Shown: positions 11,338-21,874 of the stretch, piece after piece
Numbering within the stretch: the stretch's first letter is position 1
Layout of the letters: each line of letters opens with the position of its first letter
Source of the DNA: Glandiceps talaboti
Lineage: Eukaryota; Hemichordata; Enteropneusta; Spengelidae
Length of the DNA: 64,000 bases
Reading direction: 5' to 3'
Assembly (NCBI RefSeq): GCF_964340395.1
Contig: NC_135564.1
Coordinates: 12,900,391 to 12,964,390, forward strand
Translations under genes and position numbers: made by a program
Notes under the pieces: generated by a model
Told to the model about the DNA's origin: nothing
What the model saw: the letters and a program-made list of their open reading frames with translations, nothing else
Database searches by the model: none

Positions 11338-14300
11338 TGATAAGCAACACAAACGTTTCACTATGTTTATTATTCTGTGCTTGTCTTGGTATCACACTTA
11401 TTTATATTAACAGTGATAAAGTTAACTTGTTGGAATCTAGTTTTTGAAGGGACTATGTAGCTTTCATCTGAATCACTCAGACATCATCAGTGTACTGATG
11501 TTATACCGTTTGGTCAGGTGACCTCCCAGTGGAGTCACCTGACAGTAGACTATTTGGGGATAGCTGGAAGGTTGTAACCACAGTCTTATTTATACGTCTT
11601 CTTTTAAAGGAACCATGTTTATTCTCTGACTGGAAAGCTGCATTTTAAACTGAAAGTATTTGTTTTTCCTTTCCAGGTGTCAAATGTAACCAATCACGTA
11701 CAAACATTACTTCAGAAGGTAACACAAGAAAGCATTTCTACAAAGAAAGGTCTTGGTTTTCTAGAGGTTAAATATCATTTATTATTGAGGTAAGTGATAA
11801 TGATGAAGGGGATATCTAAGGCATCTAATCTCTGCAAGCAGAGCTTAATGTACAGAGAACCTGTATGTAAACCAGGCATATAATATGCCATATATACAGT
11901 TTTAGTTATCTACAAAAGAATAATAACAATTAGAATTTTTGTCATCGATGCCAATCATGTGGCAGTATACAAAGTTAGCCTGAAAGATACAGGCATTGTT
12001 TCTGTTTATGTAATATGTGGATAGTGTGTGGTTACATAAAGTGGGCAATGACTGTACCTTTCAGAATATACATTATGTAGGTATTATATAGAAGGAGAAC
12101 TGTGTGAATCCCTAAAAATGACATTTCCAGACTTGGATTTGACCATTCTGGCATATCTGATCAATCTGCAGCTTCTAAACAACACTTCTAGTGGTCAAAG
12201 TATACAAACTTTGATCTTTCTGATAATTTGCATATTGCATATTGTGAAACTGCTGCTCTTCTTTGCAGCATCATTTACATATGTGTCACTGTCATACTCT
12301 CACAGTCCTTTGTGTCTGAGCATGCTCAGTTCAGATTACAAATTGTCTTTCATTGTCCAATCAGAATATTTAAAAGTTGTTAATTATTCCAAGATTTGCA
12401 TAATTTTGGTGTTAACTCTTGATTTTTTTACAGTTATTTAATGAACCTTACATATGTAATGTTGAGAAAAGTAGAAGGAAAGTCCATAATGAATGAGACA
12501 GTGGTTGATAGACTTATTGAAATCAGAACTGTCTTGGAAAAGATGAAACCCATAGATCACAAACTACAATACCAGATTGATAAGTTAGTAAAGATTGCAG
12601 CCAGTGGTCAACTTCAACAAAGTGATCCATTGAGATTCCAACCAAATCCTGATCAACTAGTTAGCAAGGTATGTATACTAGGTTTTTTTTTTATCACATA
12701 GTTTATTTTTTGCTAAACAGTGAAATCAGATGTTTTACTGAATATTTATTACCATCCGGGCCAATGTGGAGATCGTCTACATGTTGTGGTATTTAAGTAT
12801 GGCCAATGTCAGTCCTTTAAATCATATGTACAAGTAATACAGAACAAGGGAAATAACGTGTCACTATTTTTAGTGTAATATTTCATTCTTTAGAGAATAG
12901 ATGTAGTATTTGGTGTAAAATCCACCATTTCTATAGTATTTTTTTTACAGAAGCTGTACAAGAAGGAACAAGAAAGACTGACATCCAATTAAATTTATGT
13001 ATCTGTCCTATTAATATCAGATTTAACTTTTCTGCTAGTATCTGTGCTTGACCTTGACCTCTGTCTTCTAGGTCAAATTTTAAGAAAAATGAACCCATTT
13101 CATCCATAAGTCAGACAGAAATAACATATTGTGAGAGAAATAAAGTAATCTGCAAAAGACTTGTTTTCGAACAAAACACTCAAAGACATATCCTCTATCT
13201 AGAATATTTTTGTTTAATTTGTTGTGCTAGGAATTACACCCAGCAATTTTTATACAAACACAGATAAGATTTTTGAAATACTGTAAGCAGCACAAGTTTA
13301 TTAATGAATTTCTTTGTTTAAAAATTGTCACAAAAATGTATTTTATTCTGATTTTTTCTATTACAGTTGAATGAGGGTGATGATGATGATGATGACGATA
13401 AGAAAGAACAGACCCGGGAGAGGAAACACTATGTACCTCCCAAATTAGTGGCAATGCATTATGGTTCGTAAACTCTAAACCCCCTAACTTGGTGGAAATG
13501 GTGTAATAATTTACAATTTATTCTAAACCAGTTTAGTGTAGTGTACTATGAGTGGAATTTGGCATGTACTGATCATTTACTTTGTACCTGTGTTGCTATA
13601 GTAACAATCATGATGTACATGCTATGAGCCATGTGATTTGATATATCATGCGTGTTACCATAGACGTTGCAATTTTGTATGTGCTCTTGCACCCCATGTG
13701 ATGTGTCAAAACTTTATCGTTTTAAATTCGGTGAATGAAATAACATTGTTATAGCATATCATTTTCACCTTTGGAATGTCATGGCTGTATTACACCCTAG
13801 GCAAAGTAAAGTGCCACAGAGTGTTGATTTTACCTTGATGAAAATGTAGTTTATAAGATGTCTACACAGAAATGATAAAGTGACAGTGATGGTTGCCTAG
13901 CTTTGATAATCAAAATAGTTGTTGGTAGTATGAAAATTGTGTTACCCAATTTCACACAACTAAAATTATGACAACATTCATTTACACTGAGAGCATTCAA
14001 ATAGAACCTCTAGCCTTGAATACTTAATGTCTGCTAGATGTAAAATTTTGAGACTTTGTATCTTGTAGATGAAGATGATACAACAGGTGAAGGACAGAAG
14101 AAGAGAATAGAAAGAATGAGGAAGAGAGCATTAAACAGTACTTTTATGAGGGAACTCAGAGGTAAGGCTTTATTTGATACTCTGAACTCAGAGGTAAGGC
14201 TTTATTTGATACTCTGAACTCAGAGGTAAGGCTTTATTTGCTACTCTGAACTCAGAGGTAAGGCTTTATTTGATACCTTGACAATAACAGATGAAATGTT

Positions 14301-16739
14301 ACTCACTCAGTGATTAAGATAAGGGCCGGTAGCCGGCAAAAATGGGCAGCTACTTTGCAATGTTTTGCTGGCTGCTTTTTCAGCAATTTGTTTAAAAATT
14401 CTTTGTTCCAACCAATATATTTCCATGGATGTTTAGATTCATGGATCTTGTTCACCTTCTTTTCACCTTTGATCGGCTACTTTTAAAATCAAGTACAACC
14501 CAGTCACTAGATGTAATTCTGATTGCATCATCTCAATATCTATTATGTACTATCTTTTACTGACTTGATGACCATTTTCAATAACTTTTGGTACTTTATA
14601 TTTTAACTAATTTCAAGTGTATTAAGTTTTGTAGAAGTGTATTCAGTGTCACCCTTTCAAACCCGTTATAACCATGAGGCTAGAATGTAAGATTCACACT
14701 TTTATCATGTTTTATAAATTGGGTGCTTTCTCATACAAATACTCTTTCTCTGATTTTTTCCAGATGAATATTTAGATGCACCAGAGGAAATTCAGGTTAG
14801 TGTGTCAGAGTTACGATTATGTTGTTTTTTATGTAGTATCAGTTAAATGATACTGCACATGAGTGAGGGCGCTGTTACAGTTTCTTGCCTACTTTTGGTA
14901 ATTTTGACAAAGAAGTTGGAATATGATGTTTCTGTCAACTTTTGGTAGTTTTTACCAAGTATTTAGGGGCTCCAAAGATAAAGGATTGTCATTATTTAGC
15001 CAAGATTAACAACCAAAGGTTGGATATGAGGCACTCAATATATGCAGTATCTGAACATTGTGCCAGAAATCCTTACATCAATAAAGTTCACTATCAAGGA
15101 CAACAGAAGTAAATAAATGCTTGTAGAGTTGTTTGTCAGAGGAGTCTTGTGTTGCATTCATGTCGGTCACAGGCACTGTGATAATGACAGGTTAATGACC
15201 TTTGACCTAAGTTTGTAGCAGCCACTGGTCTTCAAGTTAATGGCAAAATGTATGTATTATCGAAAGGCACAACATACTTCAAGTTATATGCATTCAGTAT
15301 TGTGGGTCACTCATTTTCAATGTAACCTGCATATTTTATGTCCAAAAACAAAACATTTAGGCCTTAAAAGCTGGGCATGTCAGCAACATCAATTCAGGCA
15401 ACAGTTCCTGTTAATAGACACTCCAGTCATTAATATACTAGTGATATGTATAGGAAATGAAAGTGCTTGGTGGTATGAATCAGAGTAAATGAAATGTGGT
15501 ATGAGTGGTTATTAGGACTGCTACAATTTATACCTAGGCAAACTGTTACTAAAGTTTTCCTAATTCATTAGTATACATTTCCTTATTTCTATTTTTACAG
15601 GAAGAAAGAAGTTCACGCAGAATGAGAAAGGATGTTAATTATGAACATCAAAAACAGTAAGTTTTTGTTGTAGTCATTTTGTGTTATATATTCCACTAGA
15701 AATGGTGCAAGGCTACGTTCACATTACAGTAAACAATGTGACTTACGTAGAACATTGCCTACCAGGGTATTCAGTGAAGGCTGTACTACCAGATTTATGC
15801 TTGGGAGTCTGAGTTTATTCCTATCTCTAACCTTAACTACCTAAGATATGTATGTATAGTCTGGCCACTGCACTGTATTTCCCTAACTCCCCAGTTTGGT
15901 TACAAATGTATATCTATTGTACAGTTGATCCACTGTTCTACATTCCCCAAACTCCCTAGCTTGAGTGAAAATGTGTCTTTTGTATGGTCAGTCCACTGTT
16001 TTACATTCCCTAACTCCCTAGCTTGAATACAAATGTATATGTATGGTACAGTCTGACCACTATTTTACCATCTAACCCTAACCTTTAAAATACCATGTAT
16101 AATGTAGCTATAATTATAATACTCTACGTTCAGTTATCTCACCAGACATCCAAAAAGCCTACATTCTGTAAAAACAATCCACTGCATTGTGTAAGAATGG
16201 AGAATCCATTGTAATCTACAAATGTACACGTGACATTGAGTTGTGAATACTATAGACACCGTAGCCAGATGTAATACCAGGAATAAGAAGTTCATAATTC
16301 CCTGTCATGGATTGGGAGCTTCCCTAATACCATGGTATTGTATCACCAATGGATCTTTATAATCTGACATAAAAATAAGAAAATGAAAGCTTTGTTGTAA
16401 TTTACCGTTGTATTATTTCATAACATTATGTACAATTATCTCAATTACTACCCAGATATGAAGAAGATCACTTTGTACGTTTACAAGTCAGTAAAAAAGA
16501 CAGAAAACAAAAGGTAAAAATAAAGTTTATCAGATTATACATTCCATCATATTTAATACAGACACAGATGTGTACAGAAACACTTTTTATTTCTTTGCAA
16601 ATCTTTTACATAAATATATGCTGGAACTGTACATGCGATCATGTATATGCACATGCATGCATACACATTGCACATGTACACACAGACACACACACACACA
16701 CACACAGTACCTTCTTGTATATGCAGGCAAAAGTGTCTG

Positions 16740-16823
<84 letters not shown>

Positions 16824-18102
16824 AAGAATAAAAACGAGATATCACCAGTCAATATTCTGTGGCTTTCATCTTGCTAAATTAAAATAACACACACTGTTGT
16901 CATTTCCTTGGTTATAGAACAAAGTGACCAGTCTGGATAGGTTGACAGATTTTGGTGAAATCAGTGCATTGACAAGGGGTGAAGAAGATGAACCCAGGAA
17001 AAAGTAAGTACTGGTCACTGAGTCAGACGCATTCACATCCACACAGCTTTCTTAGAAAATTGGAAATAAAAATGCAGCAAGTTTAATTTGTAACTTGTGA
17101 TGTAGAAAGTAAGATCAGAAGTATGCTCAGCTGAGTTACGTATACATTGTTATGTGTACAACATACTATTTTCCTCACTTTTGACTCTGATGTTTTTTTC
17201 TTTATTTCTAATTTTTTTATAGGAAAAGAAAAGCAGTAAAGGTAAGACAATTTCAACAGAATATCTAGATTGATTTCATATGATGATAGACTAGACATGA
17301 AATTTAGCAAATGCAATATTACGTATTCCAATTATTCACCTTGAAACCATATTTGAAGGAAGTGTCTCAAGAGGGCGCACTAGACTGTGCAATCGTTTTG
17401 TCTTTCCAAAAACTGCAGTGCCATATGATATATTGACAATAAATGCAGCCTGAGTAAGAAAACCTGTACTGTATGGTATTCAGTAGGATCAAACTAAACA
17501 TCAGTCTTCTCACAGAAGGATCTAGTTGAGTTTTAATCAAACCCAGCTGGGGCTGAGTGGGTTTTAACTTGATTGCAGTTGTAAGAGTTGTATGAGATAA
17601 TGCTTGGCCACTGACAACCCTAAGTGTATGTGAATATTTAGATAGATTTTGCCTCTTACCTCTGTGGTCGGGGTTCAAACCCATTCAGGGTTTGATTTAA
17701 ATTTACCACACTGTAAGTAAGAAGAGTGTCGTTCAGTTTGACTGTACCGAAACAACACAGGTTTTCCCCGGGTACTCCAGTTTCCTCCTGCATTAACGCT
17801 GAATCCATGAGGGGTGGCCTATATAGTTTATATACTCAAGAACTATCCAGTATAAATAAAGATTATTATTGTAGATGGATTTATTGTAAGTTTCAAAAAC
17901 TCATTTATGATTACCACATAAACTAGCCATGGATATATTAATAATATTTACTGGTACTCAAATATTTTACCAAGTGATGCAAGACAGATCTAACAACATG
18001 CAAATTTTATGTCAAAATACTTGTGGTTATTAAGTAACTTTTTACATTTTGTTTTTATTTCTATAGGGTAAAAAGCACCGAGGCAAGAGAAGGAAGTATT
18101 GA
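10182..18102 (+). CDS. NGDN: Neuroguidin, Sas10/C1D-family (12 exons, 302 aa)
   Basis: Exons: 10182-10208, 11079-11135, 11677-11789, 12434-12668, 13367-13463, 14069-14161, 14764-14795, 15601-15656, 16456-16513, 16918-17003, 17223-17241 and 18067-18102. Total 909 nt with TGA, and all phases agree. The N-terminal Sas10/Utp3/C1D helical domain (about residues 14-98) includes KGLGFLEVKYHLLLSYLMNL and LIEIRTVLEKMKPIDHKLQY. It is followed by SDPLRFQPNP, an acidic DDDDDDD run near 149-155, YVPPKLVAMHYDE, YLDAPEEIQ, and a lysine/arginine-rich tail ending KKHRGKRRKY that should give nucleolar localisation. Human NGDN (315 aa) has LVEIRTVLEKLRPLDQKLKY and NDPLRFKPHP at the same places. The family acts in the small-subunit processome, and vertebrate NGDN is also reported to bind eIF4E in neurons. 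Exon 11 is only 19 nt. The exon 5 donor (G|GTTCGT) is weak, and the exon 6 donor is tandemly quadruplicated. Confidence 0.95.
10422..10557. repeat. Inverted repeat in NGDN intron 1
   Basis: The left arm CAAGTCCATTGACACAGGCA (from 10422) pairs with the right arm CAAGTGCCTGTGATCATGGA (from 10533) over about 22 bp with a few mismatches, around a roughly 90-bp AT-rich centre. It resembles a decayed hairpin MITE. Confidence 0.5.
11288..11337. repeat. (CAA)n microsatellite in NGDN intron 2
   Basis: About 16 uninterrupted CAA units between exons 2 and 3. It is intronic, so its poly-asparagine open frame is not translated as part of NGDN. Confidence 0.95.
11480..11543. other. Two adjacent short hairpins in NGDN intron 2
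   Basis: ACATCATCAGT and ACTGATGTT (11480-11502) form a first stem. GTCAGGTGAC at 11513-11522 and GTCACCTGAC at 11534-11543 form a perfect 10-bp second stem with an 11-nt loop. The block is not seen elsewhere in the window. It may be the structured end of an old mobile element; the function is unknown. Confidence 0.5.
14152..14289 (+). repeat. 32-bp tandem repeat copying the NGDN exon-6 splice donor four times
   Basis: The motif CAGAGGTAAGGCTTTATTTG occurs four times, with GGTAAGG at 14161, 14193, 14225 and 14257, exactly 32 bp apart. The unit ends in GAACTCAGAG, the same text as the end of exon 6 (GGAACTCAGAG), so each unit carries the exon end, donor and intron start. The first donor gives the frame that fits exon 7. 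Use of the second or third would add 32 or 64 nt and shift the frame. Use of the fourth adds 96 nt but passes an in-frame TGA. One substitution separates copy 3 (TTTGCTACT), so the event is recent. Confidence 0.9.
15845..16075. repeat. Degenerate tandem repeat of about 62 bp in NGDN intron 8
   Basis: Blocks contain a GTATGGTACAGT-like stretch, CCACTGTTTTACATTCCC, TAACTCCCTAGCTTGA and TACAAATGTATAT. About three and a half diverged copies are visible. The CTCCCTAGCTTG core resembles the 1.87-kb array. Confidence 0.65.
16679..16820. repeat. (CA)n microsatellite, two blocks, in NGDN intron 9
   Basis: A short block at about 16681-16706 and a long, almost pure block at 16741-16820, separated by a unique 35-bp segment. 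Any open frames (HTHT or VCVC repeats) are artefacts. Confidence 0.97.
17590..17880 (+). mobile_element. Probable tRNA-derived SINE in NGDN intron 11
   Basis: A Pol III B-box-like GGGGTTCAAACCC lies at about 17668-17680. Downstream, GGTTTTCCCCGGGTACTCCA and GTTTCCTCCTGC (17760-17792) resemble a central domain that I recall from several marine-invertebrate SINEs. The element closes with AATAAAGATTATTATTG near 17872, suitable as a short repetitive tail. The A box is not clear, so the 5' boundary is approximate. It lies in the same orientation as NGDN, between exons 11 and 12. Confidence 0.55.
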
Positions 18103-18166
18103 TAAGTCTAATTTGGTCTCTTATTCTGAGGTGGAATTCTTTTATGGATATGAAATTATATGGTTC

Positions 18167-18172
18167 AATAAA
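18167..18172 (+). terminator. NGDN polyadenylation signal AATAAA
   Basis: A canonical AATAAA, 64 nt after the NGDN TGA, followed by an A/T-rich stretch. The position implies a very short 3' UTR. A second AATAAA near 18379 could serve as an alternative. Confidence 0.6.
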
Positions 18173-18327
18173 TGTTTGAAAAACAATGAATGGAAACTTT
18201 GGAATTTTATTTATCTGTTTATTTACATCTCACTTTGCTATGATTTCTACCACATTCTACCAGCATTGTGTATGTAACTTATTTGAACATAACATATTAC
18301 TTTCAGAATTTCTTTTTTTATCTTCAA

Positions 18328-18445
18328 AAATTATAATACCTATATTAAACTCACTCAGATAAAATGAAATTAGCTGCTAAATAAAGAACCCAAAATCTGA
18401 ATAAAGTGCTGTGCTGTGTTGTTTTCTCCAAATGCATGTATATAC
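18328..18445. repeat. Dispersed repeat, copy 1 (partner at 21686-21820)
   Basis: AAAAATTATAATACC, a TTAAACTCACTCAGATAAAA stretch, GAAATTAGCTGCTAAAT and AAAGAACCCAAAA match, in the same orientation, the stretch from 21686 (AAAAATTATAATACCCACAT, TTCAGATAAAATAGAATTAG, CGGTTAAATTCAATTAAGAA). Each copy flanks the 3' end of one of the two convergent genes. The family is not recognised. Confidence 0.7.
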
Positions 18446-19557
18446 AACCCATAACACCAAAGTATGTACCACAGTCGTTTAAAGTATCCATATCAAGCAT
18501 AAAAGTATGCTGTTTCATTTGCTAATTGACCACACTAGAAAGGCCACATGCTAGACTTGTAAATAGACCAATTGAATCAGTATACTTTTACACTTGATAT
18601 GAATGCTATAAATGAATGTAGTACAGAGAAACAGTGCTTTACTTCAGTGTTACTCATAATATGAATGCTATAAACAAGTGTAGCACACAGTGTTACTGTA
18701 AGGTATATTACCAGTAACTAGTAACTGACTTAGTATAGGGAATATGGTCCATGGTAAGGTCTTCTTCCAGTTGACAATTTGTGTCTGAATATCACCCCTA
18801 GTGGCCAAACTATGGAATATTTCGTCTTTTCCATAACAAGCTTATATGGTGCATTGACGCAGTGAGGAAACACTTTTGGGTGACTGTCTCAAATAAAACT
18901 TCTCCAATCTCGTAGAAACTTTGCCTTATCAAATATTTATGGCATTAATTAAGTGAATAACATGGTAAATAAGTTTGATGGGTTGTTGTATAGATATAAT
19001 AATATTGTCCACACTGCACCATATTGAATCACCTGTGTATAAACATTCATGTGTAACTGTATGCATAGGATTGTGCAATAAACCCAATCAAATTTATTTT
19101 GGGTCTGAACCCAAGAGTTGACATCCTCAATATAATCATGATTTCAACCTGTTGCTGTACTACTTACGGATACTATCGACCACAAATCAACATGTACAAT
19201 GTCTAATTATTGGTATTTTAACAATATTCAGTGAATATATTGTTGGTTGTCTGATTGAAAACATAATACTTTAGTTACAGCTAGTGCAGGTTTAATATAA
19301 TGTGTATAGAATTTCTTAATAACATGACATGTTACTTACGTGTCCTATCTACTGCAAAACTCCTTCATACAATACATGTACACACAGGTATGTGGTATCT
19401 GTAAGTAGTGTGTCAAGTACATGACTCTTCAATCTTTTCTCATGTTGTACTGGTTGTACACAATATGGTCATAGTATACAAGCATATCATTTGTACTGTT
19501 ATCGAAGCTGTAACATATCATGTTCACCCTTATATGCAAACAGCTGAGGCTACTCTT

Positions 19558-19636
19558 ACTCTGTGTGTGTGTGTGTGTGCGTGTGTGTGTGTCTGCCTGT
19601 CTATGTGTGATTGTGTGTCTGTCTGTGTCTGTGTCT
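19558..19636. repeat. (GT)n / GTCT-rich microsatellite
   Basis: Interrupted GT repeats grading into GTCTGTCTGTGTCTGTGTCT. Confidence 0.95.
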
Positions 19637-20003
19637 GAACGAGTCCGCACCATGTATAAGTAATCTTCATTCTGATTTTTAATTTTTTCCATCGTGTGTT
19701 GTGACAACAATAAGTAGGAATCAAACTCAACAAACTGGGTTGTGGTGTGTAGACATGACAGTGCAACTGCCTGGGGAGGGGGGGGGGGATGGGGAGTTAT
19801 CTCTTCAGCATACTGTCATATAATTATTCACAATGCTTAACTTGATTACACACACTGTTTGCAGGTATTAGAATACATAGTATATTTAGTCATGAGACAA
19901 TATCATATGTCTGTTTCCTTGAGAAACTGTGAGTCATCCCAACACATTTTGCTTCCAGTGGGAAGAGCCAATGGAAACTAACTAGACTGCTGGGGTGACC
20001 CAC

Positions 20004-20396
20004 AGGCCTGGGGAAATAAGGTGTAAAAAAAATTTTGTGGTTCCGATTACATTCAATTTTAAAATAGGTGGGGTAGGTAGATTTTTTATTTTATTTTATT
20101 ATATTTTTTTTTCATGTGTGAGTGTCTAGGTCAGGTTTTCCATTGTTTTCCAAATAGTCTCTGTGTTGTTTATTTCTTCCTACGAGATGTACAGCCATTA
20201 CAGATTGGAAGAATAGTTTTATATTGTCTTTTTAAGTAGATATGAGGTCAGTTTCCGCACCCACTATTTCTTGCGAGACCATGATTTTCGCAATTTTACT
20301 GTTTTTCTTGAATGCGTAAACAAAAGTTTAGGGTCAGCGTAAAAAACTAGGTGGGGTCGGGTAACCGGAACCAAACAACTTTTTTCATTTGGCCTA
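20004..20396. mobile_element. MITE-like element with inverted ends, full copy
   Basis: The left end reads AGGCCTGGGGAAATAAGGTG, then an A run, TTTTGTGGTTCCGATTAC and TAGGTGGGGTAGG. The right end, on the other strand, reads TAGGCCAAATGAAAAAAGTT, then GTTTGGTTCCGGTTACCCGA and CCCCACCTAG. The ends are therefore imperfect inverted repeats of over 40 bp around about 300 bp of non-coding DNA. A shorter inverted copy lies at 45828-45992. There is no transposase. The superfamily cannot be fixed because no clear target duplication is seen. Confidence 0.7.
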
Positions 20397-21685
20397 AGAA
20401 GCTAATGCATGGTCTTACTGCAACAAATATGGTGTATAAGTTACACTGCTTACAAGTTTGTTATGACTGGTCCAACAGGACATGAGTTATCATGACAATA
20501 AAAAGCCCATCAGATCGCCAGTGCGGGTAATCACCAGTACGTATGTCATAACACCACTAGTGTGCACACTCGAAAATACACCTGCCTGACCTTTCATGTA
20601 TGGGAATTCAGTATGGTTTATAAACACACATGTGGAAATTATTCAATGAGAACAGTTAGCTTTACGGTATTTAATTGTCTGCTTTCAGTGTAAGGGATGA
20701 CATGTACAAACACAAGACCATTCTTGCATACTTAAGAGATTTGAGTTCTGCGGATAAACAAATAATTATTGCAAATACCAATATCTCAAGAGAGAAATTT
20801 GAATTCTTTTAATATTGTGTACGTAGTTACATGGTTCATATAAATGCTGTGATATTTCAAAGCGTTCTATACATACTTATACTCTGAAAGCCTTGTATGA
20901 AAAAAAAGTGAAATTCATAGAAGACAAAGATTCACCATTATAGACACTTCACATCGTGTCATAAATGTAGAAAATGACAGAAATGTGGAGCATCCACAAC
21001 AATGAATCTCTCTGCCTAAATTCATACCAGTGGTGAAATTTTCTATATCTTAGACATTTTAAACTTAGCGTACTTGTGTGTAAATCACAAATAAAGTCCA
21101 TGAATGTGGTCATACGTAAGTCATTCTGGACTGGACTACATAATGCATGATACTAGTACACCATGATCATTCCTACTCACAACTAAATTAAACATGTGTC
21201 CAATACATCTACATATATGAATCCTCTACTATATTACAGAAAGAGACAACTTTTTAATAAATTGAAGTTAGGGTGGTTGATAGTAGTCTCAAAAACTTGA
21301 TCTTATTTAGCGACAACATACCCATGCTATAGGTAATTGAGTTCCTACCTAAATACCTTCAGTACAAATCACCTGTTTTCACTGACACACGTCTATCTAG
21401 TCTACAGTAACTATTTACAGCTACAAAAACCATATCTTCAATCACTCCATTGAATCTTGTAGTAAGACCTCAGATTGGGATGTTGCTGAACAAAAGCCAA
21501 GGATGAAGAAGACCTCTAGTGTGCAGCTTTCAGGCAAGCCCCAACACTGCCCTTACTTTGGTGCTAAGTGACCTGTGGTTGCTTTTAAAGTTAAAAGACC
21601 TGCCCGAGGGTCTAGCTAGACTATCCATTGAACTGATGAAAGTGTAACTCAACTATTATTACTTTCTTTATATATGTAAATTAAC

Positions 21686-21820
21686 AGTTGTCAAAAATTA
21701 TAATACCCACATTGAACTCATTCAGATAAAATAGAATTAGCGGTTAAATTCAATTAAGAACCAAAAAACTTGAACAGAAATGATGTGCTGATTTTTTTCT
21801 TCACATATATACAAGTCAGC
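21686..21820. repeat. Dispersed repeat, copy 2 (partner at 18328-18445)
   Basis: Same orientation as copy 1 and about 75-80% alike by eye. It lies just beyond the CHMP4 stop codon, so the CHMP4 3' UTR probably contains it in antisense. Confidence 0.7.
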
Positions 21821-21874
21821 ATGATTTGACGACATGACTAAAATGTTACGTAATTGTCTTGTCTCCAGTAAATC

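Larger units (their letters stand above)
18103..21874. other. Convergent intergenic region between NGDN and CHMP4
   Basis: No exon is supported. The region holds the two 3' ends, a (GT)n run, an inverted-repeat element at about 20.0-20.4 kb and a dispersed repeat pair (18328-18445 and 21686-21820). The remainder is AT-rich DNA with no recognisable gene. Confidence 0.6.
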
